Of a stretch of DNA of 64,000 nt, positions 37,628 through 44,696 are shown piece by piece. The first letter of the stretch is position 1. Each line of letters opens with the position of its first letter. The DNA comes from Ectothiorhodospiraceae bacterium (GTDB lineage Bacteria > Pseudomonadota > Gammaproteobacteria > Nitrococcales > Aquisalimonadaceae), in assembly GCA_020831885.1 (NCBI GenBank), contig JAFIFU010000013.1:1-64000 (forward strand), written 5' to 3'. The translations under genes were made by a program, and so were the position numbers. The notes below the pieces were generated by a model. The model searched no databases and was not told the origin of the DNA. It saw nothing but the letters and a program-made list of their open reading frames with translations.

Positions 37628-38605
37628 TCAGGTTCCGGCTGGTGCGAGGATATGCAGGATCAGTTCCGGCGGACAATTGAAGCGTACATCCATCACGGAA
37701 GCCCCGACACCGGCAGTGGTGTAGCCCCGCAGATCACCATACGTCCACGCGCCGCGGCAGTAACGGCGGGGACAACGCGCGTTGGTCACCAGCGGCGCAC
37801 CACCGGGCAGGCAGATCTGCCCCCCGTGGGTATGACCGCATAACAGCGCCTGATAACCGGCATCCGCCGCCTCCTGATACGGCTCCGGCGAGTGGGACAA
37901 CAGCAGGGCCGGAACCTCTGCGGGTATACCGGCCCGGGCCTGAACGGGATCATGCAGTCGGAAATAGTGCGGATCGTCGATGCCGGCAACCGCCAGCGGC
38001 ACGTCACGCCCGGTCCACACAGCCGCCTCGTTCAGGAGAACCCGCAGCCCCATCCGCTCCAGCTCCGGCACCATCCCCAGCGGATCGTGATTGCCCAGCA
38101 CGCAGTAAACCGGTGCCCGGATCACCTCCATGATCCGCGCTACGGCGGCCAGCGCCGGTTCACTGCTGCCCCAGGTCTGGTAGCGGAAATCCCCCGTGAT
38201 CACGCAAAGCTCATACTCAAGGCTCCGCAGGCGTTCGCGCAGCACAGCGGGAAATTCCGGGTGCATATCCAGATGAAGGTCACTGAGGTGCAGGATGCGG
38301 ACCCCGTGCAGCGGCCGGGGGAGCCCCGGGAGCCGGAGCCGGCGCCGCCGAAGTCGGAGCCGGCGCGCGTTGCGCCGGCCCTTGTCATACAGGCCCGTGG
38401 CGCGCAGGCCCAGTTGCAGCAGACGCAGCACCAGCACCGAGTTCTCCGGATGGAAACGCCCGTGGCGGTCGAACACCGGCTCCGCCCCGCCGCGTTCCAG
38501 GGCAAGACGGGCACGGATCTGTTCGGGCTCCCAGCGGCCGGCCAGGTAACGAACCAGGGCCGCTTCCTCGGCGAAGCGTGCCTCGCGCTCCTCAACAGCC
38601 TCCAT
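37628..38605 (-). CDS. Calcineurin-like metallophosphoesterase
   Basis: 325 residues. All five metal-binding motifs of the superfamily are present in order: LHLSDLHLD, ITGDFRYQ, VLGNHDPLG, LLLSHSPEP and CGHTHGGQICLP. The 100-residue N-terminus is helical and contains a strongly arginine-rich patch (NARRLRLRRRRLRLPGL), perhaps for membrane association. It resembles YkuE/YaeI/LpxG-type enzymes that act at the inner membrane, but no transmembrane segment is clear. Substrate unknown. Confidence 0.88.
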   Translation of the reverse strand: MEAVEEREARFAEEAALVRYLAGRWEPEQIRARLALERGGAEPVFDRHGRFHPENSVLVLRLLQLGLRATGLYDKGRRNARRLRLRRRRLRLPGLPRPLHGVRILHLSDLHLDMHPEFPAVLRERLRSLEYELCVITGDFRYQTWGSSEPALAAVARIMEVIRAPVYCVLGNHDPLGMVPELERMGLRVLLNEAAVWTGRDVPLAVAGIDDPHYFRLHDPVQARAGIPAEVPALLLSHSPEPYQEAADAGYQALLCGHTHGGQICLPGGAPLVTNARCPRRYCRGAWTYGDLRGYTTAGVGASVMDVRFNCPPELILHILAPAGT

Positions 38606-38647
38606 CTTTCCCCCCGTTGCCCCATGAGAACGCGGATCGGCGGTCCG

Positions 38648-39121
38648 CTAACGGTCTTCCCCGTCGCGATTCTTCAGGCGCTGCCGCAGCCGGCGCACCC
38701 AACCCCCGGCCCGGGACGGGCGGACCGTTGCCGCAGTGGGCTGGGCGACCCGCCGCAGGGCCGCTTCCTTCAGTGCCTGCTCCAGCGGCTCGCGCCGCCA
38801 TAGCGGCAACTGGTCGAGTATGGCTCTCCGCACATCGTCGCCGGCCCGCTCCAGTGTTTCAACCAGGAAATCATCCCGGGCGATGCCACACAGGTAGCGG
38901 ATGTTGGCGGGATTCAGCCCGGCCAACAGGCCGATGCGCGCGTCCACGTCCATGTTCAGAAAGCCCGCCGCCGCGACGTTCAGCGGCAGCGCCCGGAACG
39001 CCCGGGCACGATCCGCCACCGGCACCCGCGCCAGCCAGCGCGCCACCGTCTCCGCGGGCCATTCCGCAATGTCCCGGGGAAGCACCAACCGCCCGCGGCG
39101 ATAACTCAGATCCTGCACCAT
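38648..39121 (-). CDS. Uncharacterised protein with MgtE_N-like repeats
   Basis: 157 residues, soluble. Residues 20-105 show repeated helical units (WPAETVARWLARVPVADRARAFRALP, GLNPANIRYLCGIARDDF, RAGDDVRRAILDQLP) resembling the N-terminal superhelical domain of MgtE magnesium transporters, but there is no CBS pair and no membrane channel. The C-terminal 35 residues are very basic. It lies 42 bp upstream of the phosphoesterase gene on the same strand. The family assignment is tentative. Confidence 0.6.
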   Translation of the reverse strand: MVQDLSYRRGRLVLPRDIAEWPAETVARWLARVPVADRARAFRALPLNVAAAGFLNMDVDARIGLLAGLNPANIRYLCGIARDDFLVETLERAGDDVRRAILDQLPLWRREPLEQALKEAALRRVAQPTAATVRPSRAGGWVRRLRQRLKNRDGEDR

Positions 39122-39190
39122 GCCCGCGTACCGTACTCTTCTCGCGCCCGGAGCTTCCGGGCGTGTGACCCGGACGGGCCGCTGCCCCGG

Positions 39191-39874
39191 TCAGAATTCC
39201 AACGCCAGTCCAACCGCCCACCAACGGATATCCGGATCACGACGTTGCCAGCCGTGCACAATATCCAGCTCACCGGGAAAGCCGAGATCAAAGCGCACGC
39301 CGGTCTGCACCTCGCTCCGATCCCGCTGGCTGCCCCGGATCTCCCCCAGAAGACTGACCGCCGGCACCAGCAACAGATCCCCGGCGAAGCCCCAGGTCAG
39401 GGCGTTGCGGTCCTCGGCATCCCGGTCATGGGACCACCCCAGGTTGTAGCGGAAGACGAAGCGGCCGTCGCCCACCGGGGCATCCACGGGAACATAGGCT
39501 TCCATCGCCTGCAAACGGTCGTCGTCGGCGTTGGTCACAACGGCGCCGGCAAGGGCGATGCCCAGCCCGTCCATGGCCGGACTGGCCAGCACGTGCTTGC
39601 CGCCAACTTCCACAAGTCGGGTGCGCTCCCCCCCGGCCCGTTCCCGGGTCAGGCCAACGGAAAGCTCCGAACGGGCCGTGAGCCCGTAACTGACCACGGC
39701 CACCCGTTCGTCTTCCCCGGAACCACGGCGGAGGTACCAGGTTTCCAGCAACAGACCGCGCTCCGGAGCGATGAGTGCGTCATCGACCGCATACGGCCCG
39801 CCGGCCGCGATCAGGCTACCCGGAAGCACCAATGGCAGACAGAGCACCCAGCGGGGAAGGTGGCAAGACTTCAT
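39191..39874 (-). CDS. Predicted outer-membrane beta-barrel protein
   Basis: 227 residues. Signal peptide (first ~24 residues, ending SLIAAG), mature protein of alternating amphipathic strands separated by charged turns, ending in WWAVGLALEF with a C-terminal phenylalanine, the classic Bam targeting signature. The pattern ALIAPERGLLLETWYLRRGSGEDERVA is seen in small copper/aromatic-associated barrels, but I cannot name a family. AGAGGTAGG precedes the ATG. Monocistronic. Confidence 0.75.
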   Translation of the reverse strand: MKSCHLPRWVLCLPLVLPGSLIAAGGPYAVDDALIAPERGLLLETWYLRRGSGEDERVAVVSYGLTARSELSVGLTRERAGGERTRLVEVGGKHVLASPAMDGLGIALAGAVVTNADDDRLQAMEAYVPVDAPVGDGRFVFRYNLGWSHDRDAEDRNALTWGFAGDLLLVPAVSLLGEIRGSQRDRSEVQTGVRFDLGFPGELDIVHGWQRRDPDIRWWAVGLALEF

Positions 39875-40236
39875 AACCTACCTCTTGCGATTGCCGGTCC
39901 GGGACCCGGACGAACACAGGCCGTCCCGCAGCGCATGAACCCAACGATGAGCTGCAGTGTACGGGCGAATGCCCGGTCAAGCCGCTCGGCCCCGGTTCCC
40001 CCGAAGGGCGCGGAATGGAAACCGGGGCCGTCAGGCCCTGTACGATCCGGGCTTTCCGGAACGCAGCCCGGTGCCCAAGGGGCCGATTACCGCCGATGAA
40101 AACGGGCCATTATACGGGCTTTGCGGACAGGGTGACCATGGTGGCCGTGCTGTCGGCAGGTGGCGATCCGGCCGCTTTCGGAATCCGCCTCGACACGCTA
40201 TGCTGCAGGCCCGGAAACGGAATCAATCACAATCGG
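39875..40236. other. 362-bp intergenic region with palindromes
   Basis: No gene seen. Contains GTCCGGG-A-CCCGGAC (39897-39911, 7-1-7 palindrome) close to the start of the beta-barrel gene, and an 11-bp perfect inverted repeat CGGCCCCGGTT / AACCGGGGCCG (39987-39997 and 40020-40030) with a 22-base loop. No fluoride or yybP-ykoY manganese riboswitch consensus could be recognised before the transporter operon. Confidence 0.5.
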
Positions 40237-40860
40237 ATGCTGGACGCACTGGAACAGACGCTGGGCCCCTTCATGGCGTCCGGTGTGGTGGCTTTTCTGC
40301 TCGTCGGTCTCGCCGAGATGGGGGACAAGAGCCAGGTGGTCTGCATGGCGCTGGCTGCGCGCTACCGGCCCTGGCCGGTTATGGCAGGTGCGGCGACGGC
40401 CTTCGCGGCGCTGAACGGTCTGGCGGTTGCGTTCGGGGCCACCGTCTCCGTCTGGCTCCCGGGTTGGCTGCTCGGCCTGCTGGTCGCAGCCCTGTTTGCA
40501 GGCTTCGGAATCCATGCCCTCCTGAACGGTTTCCAATCGGATGAAGCCGATTGCGCTGAGCCCCAAACGCGTGGCAGGAGCGGCGTTTTCCTGAGCACAC
40601 TGGCGGTCATCTTCTTCGCCGAATTCGGCGACAAGACGCAGATCGCCACGGCAGGACTTGGCGCCGCGGGTGATCCTCTTGCGGTCTGGCTGGGGGCCAC
40701 GCTGGGCATCACGGCCACCGCCGGACTGGCCGTGTTCGTCGGCAGCATCCTGCTCCGCCGCCTGCCTCTCCGATTGCTGCATCGGCTTAGCGGCGCACTG
40801 TTCCTCGGTCTTGCCGGGCTCGCATTGCTCAGTGTGCTGTTCTCGGGAGGTGGAGCATGA
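40237..40860 (+). CDS. TMEM165/GDT1 family cation transporter
   Basis: 207 residues with six transmembrane segments in two inverted repeats. Each repeat has the diagnostic E-x-G-D-K-(S/T): LAEMGDKSQVV near residue 27 and FAEFGDKTQIA near residue 130. Bacterial members export Mn2+ (MneA-type); others move Ca2+/H+. ATG 40237 (MLDALEQTLGPF) is selected because it begins just before the first membrane helix. Its end overlaps the first crcB by 4 bp. Confidence 0.88.
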   Translation: MLDALEQTLGPFMASGVVAFLLVGLAEMGDKSQVVCMALAARYRPWPVMAGAATAFAALNGLAVAFGATVSVWLPGWLLGLLVAALFAGFGIHALLNGFQSDEADCAEPQTRGRSGVFLSTLAVIFFAEFGDKTQIATAGLGAAGDPLAVWLGATLGITATAGLAVFVGSILLRRLPLRLLHRLSGALFLGLAGLALLSVLFSGGGA

Positions 40861-41246
40861 CTCCCGACGGCTATCTGCTCATGGCCCTTGGAAGTGCCCT
40901 GGGGGCCATGGCCCGTTACCTGGTCAACCTGGGCGTCGCGCAAGCGATGGGCACGCGTTTTCCATGGGGCACTCTGGCCGTCAACCTCTCCGGCGCCCTG
41001 CTGCTTGGCCTGCTGGCGGGCCTGCCCGGCTTCGAACCCGGAAGCGACCGCTGGTTGCTGTTCGTGATCGGCTTGTGCGGGAGCTACACCACAGTCTCGG
41101 CATTCAGCCTTCACAGTTTTGACCTCATACGCATCGGGCGCCCCCTTGCCGCGGCGGCCAATGTGACCGCCTCGACGCTGGGTTGCCTCACGGCCGTCTG
41201 GTTGGGGCTCACGCTCGGCACCGCCCTGCGGGGGATCGGCGCATGA
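40857..41246 (+). CDS. crcB: Fluoride exporter CrcB/Fluc, subunit 1
   Basis: 129 residues, four transmembrane helices, forming dual-topology F- channels. Typical motifs: GSALGAMARYLVN near residue 12, PWGTLAVNLSGALLLG around residue 36 (conserved Asn of the fluoride path) and LCGSYTTVSAFSLHS near residue 73. Overlaps both neighbours by 4 bp, so the three genes form one coupled operon. Confidence 0.93.
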   Translation: MTPDGYLLMALGSALGAMARYLVNLGVAQAMGTRFPWGTLAVNLSGALLLGLLAGLPGFEPGSDRWLLFVIGLCGSYTTVSAFSLHSFDLIRIGRPLAAAANVTASTLGCLTAVWLGLTLGTALRGIGA

Positions 41247-41659
41247 AGGCCCAACTCGTCATTCTTGGCTGGATCGGATTGGGCGGGGCCCTGGGCGGCT
41301 GCATGCGGCTGGCGATCTCCCACCTGTACCTGCTGAGCAGCACCGGTGCATTTCCCTGGCCAACCCTGCTGGCCAACCTGCTGGGCTCGTTGCTCATGGG
41401 TTATCTCGCCCGACTTACGGCCCCGAATGGCCCCCTCCCCGCTGCCGAAGGCATCCGGCAGTTTCTGCTGACCGGCTTCTGCGGCGCGCTCACCACATTC
41501 TCGCTGTTCAGCCTGGAAACCCTGCATCTGCTGTCCGAACGTGCGGCCCTGGCCATGACCGTGTACGTGGGCCTTACCCTGGTCGGCGGTGTCGCAGCGG
41601 CCGGCCTGGGCTGGCGCTGGGCCGGGAACACCGGCGGCCGAAACGCTGTCTCCGGGTGA
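41243..41659 (+). CDS. crcB: Fluoride exporter CrcB/Fluc, subunit 2
   Basis: 138 residues, four helices. GGALGGCMRLAISH, PWPTLLANLLGSLLMGY and GFCGALTTFSLFSLE are the same three conserved segments as in the preceding gene. Adjacent diverged crcB pairs form heterodimeric exporters of fixed opposite topology. Starts at ATG 41243 overlapping the previous stop (ATGA). No fluoride riboswitch was recognised upstream of the operon. Confidence 0.92.
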   Translation: MKAQLVILGWIGLGGALGGCMRLAISHLYLLSSTGAFPWPTLLANLLGSLLMGYLARLTAPNGPLPAAEGIRQFLLTGFCGALTTFSLFSLETLHLLSERAALAMTVYVGLTLVGGVAAAGLGWRWAGNTGGRNAVSG

Positions 41660-41787
41660 CTACAACTGGAAAACGGCGGATGAGGCCTTACTGTATAGGC
41701 ACAGCAATCAGGGGAAAGCTGGTTTCTGCCGCGACCCCCGGGACTCGAACCCGTTCGACATCACGCAGAATTGACCGGAGGTGGACG

Positions 41788-42339
41788 ATGAAACGCATAC
41801 TGTGTGCCATGGCATTGGCTGTGCCCCTGACCGTATCCGCGCAAGGCCCGAGTTATACGCACGTGGAAGGCGGACTGAACTGGGTCGACCCGCCCGGCCG
41901 TTTCGGTAGCAGCGACATGGGCGCACTGATCCGGGGGAGCCTGGCGTTGGATGACACCGTTTTCCTGCGTGGCGGGCTGAGCAGCCATCGCTTCAACATC
42001 CGGGGCGGCGGAACCTGGGACCGCGACCTGCTTTCCCTGGGCGCCGGTTTCCGGGTGCCGCTGGAAAACGCGGTGGATGCCTACGGGGCGGCGGACGTGG
42101 TGCATGACTTCGGCGATGCCGACGACACCGGCTTTCGCCTGGAAGGCGGCGCCCGCACCGTATTCGTGCCTAGCTGGGATTCCACAGCCGGCTTGCGTTA
42201 CGCGCGCCTGGACAGCCACGACAACTTCCAGATTTTCGCGAACACCTTTTATGAAGTGGCGCCCCAGTTCTCCATTGGCGGCGAGCTGGCGGTCGGCGAC
42301 TACGACGAACTGACCCTGGGAGCCCGTTTCCGGTTCTGA
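41788..42339 (+). CDS. Small predicted outer-membrane beta-barrel protein
   Basis: 183 residues. Signal peptide MKRILCAMALAVPLTVSAQG, then eight or so amphipathic strands with a glycine-rich pattern (HVEGGLNWVDPPGRFGSS, LSLGAGFRVPLENAVDAYG) and a C-terminal FRF. OmpA/opacity-like fold suggested. GGAGGT lies 6 bases before ATG 41788. Function unknown. Confidence 0.75.
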   Translation: MKRILCAMALAVPLTVSAQGPSYTHVEGGLNWVDPPGRFGSSDMGALIRGSLALDDTVFLRGGLSSHRFNIRGGGTWDRDLLSLGAGFRVPLENAVDAYGAADVVHDFGDADDTGFRLEGGARTVFVPSWDSTAGLRYARLDSHDNFQIFANTFYEVAPQFSIGGELAVGDYDELTLGARFRF

Positions 42340-42359
42340 CACAGCGCTCCGCAATGCGG

Positions 42360-42524
42360 GGCTCACGCGCTGAAGGGCGGGGCCTGTGGCCCCCCCCGGA
42401 CCAACACCCCCCGCACCAACAGCGCCCCCCGACACCCGGTGGCCCCCCGTTCCCGGGCCCCCCCCGCCGCGCGGCACGCGGGGGCGCCGCGGGTCTGGGG
42501 GGGGGGGGTGGCCCCCCCCTTCAC
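42360..42524. other. Homopolymer-rich GC patch, possible sequence artefact
   Basis: Runs of 6-8 C and a run of about 12 G (around 42498-42509) in a 165-bp stretch, unlike any other intergenic region here. It sits between the stop of the beta-barrel gene and the stop of the LOV gene. It may be a real low-complexity terminator region or poorly resolved assembly. Confidence 0.5.
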
Positions 42525-42953
42525 TCACTCCCGGGACTCCTCCAGCTCCCGGAGACGCTCCTCAAGTTCCTTCTGCACCGTCACGTCCTTCTGGATACCG
42601 ATAAAATAGGTCAGCTGATCCTGCTCATTGAACACGGGTGTCACGCTCAGCTCGTTCCAGAACATGCTGCCGTCCTTTCGGTAGTTCCTGAGCACCTGCC
42701 GCGACGAACGCCCTTCCGTAATGGCCCGCCGTAATTCCACCAGTCCGGGCTGATCACGGTCGCCGGCCTGGAGAAAGCGGCAATCCTGATAGAGGATCTC
42801 ATCCGCCGTATAGCCGGTCAGGCGCTCGAAGGCGGCATTGACGTAGATCAGCACGTTGTCATCCCCTTCCTGTTCGGCGATGACGATGCCGTCGTTCGAG
42901 GCATCCACCAGCAAGCGCAGCAACTCGGGCGGTAGATTCTCCAGACTGCTCAT
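42525..42953 (-). CDS. Short LOV (blue-light photoreceptor) protein
   Basis: 142 residues: one LOV-type PAS domain flanked by short helices and no effector domain. The flavin-binding signature is LYQDCRFLQAGDRDQ with photoactive C58; VNAAFERLTGYTADEI, NYRKDGSMFWNELSVTPV and YFIGIQKDVT complete the FMN pocket. Length and sequence are very close to the Pseudomonas putida PpSB1-LOV type. The C-terminal helix (QKELEERLRELEESRE) probably forms a coiled-coil dimer. ATG 42953 chosen by family alignment. A 37-codon small ORF lies upstream on the same strand. Confidence 0.92.
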   Translation of the reverse strand: MSSLENLPPELLRLLVDASNDGIVIAEQEGDDNVLIYVNAAFERLTGYTADEILYQDCRFLQAGDRDQPGLVELRRAITEGRSSRQVLRNYRKDGSMFWNELSVTPVFNEQDQLTYFIGIQKDVTVQKELEERLRELEESRE

Positions 42954-43068
42954 GACCCGCGACCCGCCTCCTCGATCTGAGCCGATGCGCCGGAGAGCGC
43001 ATCCGTGACGGTTTACTATACCCACCTCCGTAACCCCGTGGCCAGGGCACGGAAAGCCGGCCGGGCGA

Positions 43069-43182
43069 TCAGCCCCCCTCGGCGAGGAAGCGATCCAGCA
43101 CCGGGCGGTACTGCGCCCCCCGGGCGTATAACACGTGGCAATCGGACCAACATCGGGCGGGGTGGGAGATCTGCGTATTCAT
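43069..43182 (-). CDS. Candidate small protein, 37 residues
   Basis: Starts [18 protein letters not shown] and ends [15 protein letters not shown] lies 7 bases before the ATG, an excellent binding site, which is the main evidence. Two cysteines in CWSDC and no membrane segment. It lies 115 bp upstream of the LOV gene on the same strand. No family recognised. Confidence 0.5.
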   Translation of the reverse strand: MNTQISHPARCWSDCHVLYARGAQYRPVLDRFLAEGG

Positions 43183-43382
43183 CTGCGACCCTCCTCTCAG
43201 GCATAGTGTCAGAACCGGCACACGGCCAGGACCGCCGGATACGGGTACCCGTGAAACCCCGGCCGGATACAATGGACAGCTTCGATGCCGGGGACGGACA
43301 GGGCACGAGGAGCATGAGCCAACCCCAGGCCTGGCATCCAGATGCTTCGCTAGACTGCAGAACACCCTCACAGGAGGTGGTC

Positions 43383-44696
43383 GTGGCAAGGAATTCCGAC
43401 AACCACATGCATGCATCCGGCAACCGCGTTGCGGTGGTGGCGGGACTCCGCACCCCGTTCGCCCGGCAGTTGACCGCTTACAGCGAGATGAGCGCGATCC
43501 AACTGGGGATCCTGGTGACCACCGAACTGCTGGCCCGCACAGACCTGGATCCCGGGCTGGTTGAACGGCTGGTTTACGGACAGGTGGGCATTCAGCCGGA
43601 AGCGCCCAATCCCGCCCGGGAGGTACTGCTGGGCGCGGGGCTCCCACCGGCCACGGACGCCTATAGCGTCTCCCGCGCCTGTGCCACCAGCTTCCAGTCC
43701 ACCGCAGACATCGCCCAGGCCATCCGGCTGGGCCACATCGAGGTCGGTCTGGCGGGCGGGGCCGACTCCGCATCGGTGCTCCCCATTCAGGTCAGCGGCA
43801 AACTGGCTCGGGCGCTGATCCATTCCACCAAGGCGAAAACCCTCTGGCAGAAACTGCGCCTGTTCCGGGGCCTTCGGCCGAGGGATCTGCTGCCGGTAGC
43901 GCCGGCGGTGAGAGACTATTCCACCGGACTCGGCATGGGGGACATCGCGGAGCAGATGGCGAAAAGCCACGGCATCAGCCGCGAGGAACAGGATCAGCTC
44001 GCCCTGCGCTCCCATCAACGCGCTCACCGGGCCTGGGAAGGAGGCTGGCTCGATGACGAGGTCCTGACCGCCATCGTGCCCCCGTACCGGCAACCGCTGC
44101 GGCGGGACAACAACATCCGGTCCAAGACGAGTCTGGAGCAGCTCGCGCGGCTTCGACCGGCTTTCGACCGCCGCCACGGCACTGTGACCGCCGCCAATTC
44201 CACCCCGCTGACCGATGGCGCGTCGACCCTGCTCCTGATGCGCGAGAGCCGGGCAAGGGAGCTGGGCTACGAACCGCTGGGCTTCATCCGCTCCTGGGCA
44301 TTCGCCGCCATCGATCCCTTTCATGACGGGCTGATGGGGCCTTCCCACGCCTCACCCATGGCGCTGGACCGGGCCGGCTGCACCCTGGCGGATATGGAGT
44401 TGATCGACATGCATGAGGCGTTCGCATCGCAAACCCTGGCGAACATCAAGCACTGGCCATCACGGCAGTTCGCACAGGAGGTGCTGGGGCGGGACAAACC
44501 CATCGGGGAAGTGGATCCGGAGCGCTTCAATGTGCTGGGCGGCTCCATCGCCTACGGACACCCGTTCGCCGCAACCGGCGGACGCATTATCGTACAGACG
44601 CTGAACGCCTTGCGCCGCCGCGGCGGCGGCCTGGCGCTGGCCACGGCCTGTGCCGCCGGCGGCCTCGGTGCGGCAATGGTACTGGAGGTGGCGTGA
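43383..44696 (+). CDS. fadI: Acetyl-CoA acyltransferase FadI (3-ketoacyl-CoA thiolase)
   Basis: Beta subunit of the fatty-acid beta-oxidation complex; cleaves 3-ketoacyl-CoA. 437 residues from GTG 43383, which follows AGGAGGT at 4 bases; this matches the ~436 residues of FadI. Nucleophile C100 in [10 protein letters not shown], then [21 protein letters not shown] and [12 protein letters not shown] carry the other catalytic His and Cys. It overlaps fadJ by one base (TGATG). Confidence 0.94.
   Translation: MARNSDNHMHASGNRVAVVAGLRTPFARQLTAYSEMSAIQLGILVTTELLARTDLDPGLVERLVYGQVGIQPEAPNPAREVLLGAGLPPATDAYSVSRACATSFQSTADIAQAIRLGHIEVGLAGGADSASVLPIQVSGKLARALIHSTKAKTLWQKLRLFRGLRPRDLLPVAPAVRDYSTGLGMGDIAEQMAKSHGISREEQDQLALRSHQRAHRAWEGGWLDDEVLTAIVPPYRQPLRRDNNIRSKTSLEQLARLRPAFDRRHGTVTAANSTPLTDGASTLLLMRESRARELGYEPLGFIRSWAFAAIDPFHDGLMGPSHASPMALDRAGCTLADMELIDMHEAFASQTLANIKHWPSRQFAQEVLGRDKPIGEVDPERFNVLGGSIAYGHPFAATGGRIIVQTLNALRRRGGGLALATACAAGGLGAAMVLEVA

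Noticed and set aside
39875-40236. Fluoride or manganese riboswitch before the GDT1-crcB-crcB operon
   Set aside because: Neither the GGNGAUGG...CUGAUAGCC fluoride pattern nor the yybP-ykoY core could be recognised by eye; a covariance search would decide.
41738-41753. tRNA T-arm-like sequence (GGGACTCGAACCC)
   Set aside because: No matching acceptor, D or anticodon arm in register could be found around it; probably chance or a very degraded remnant.
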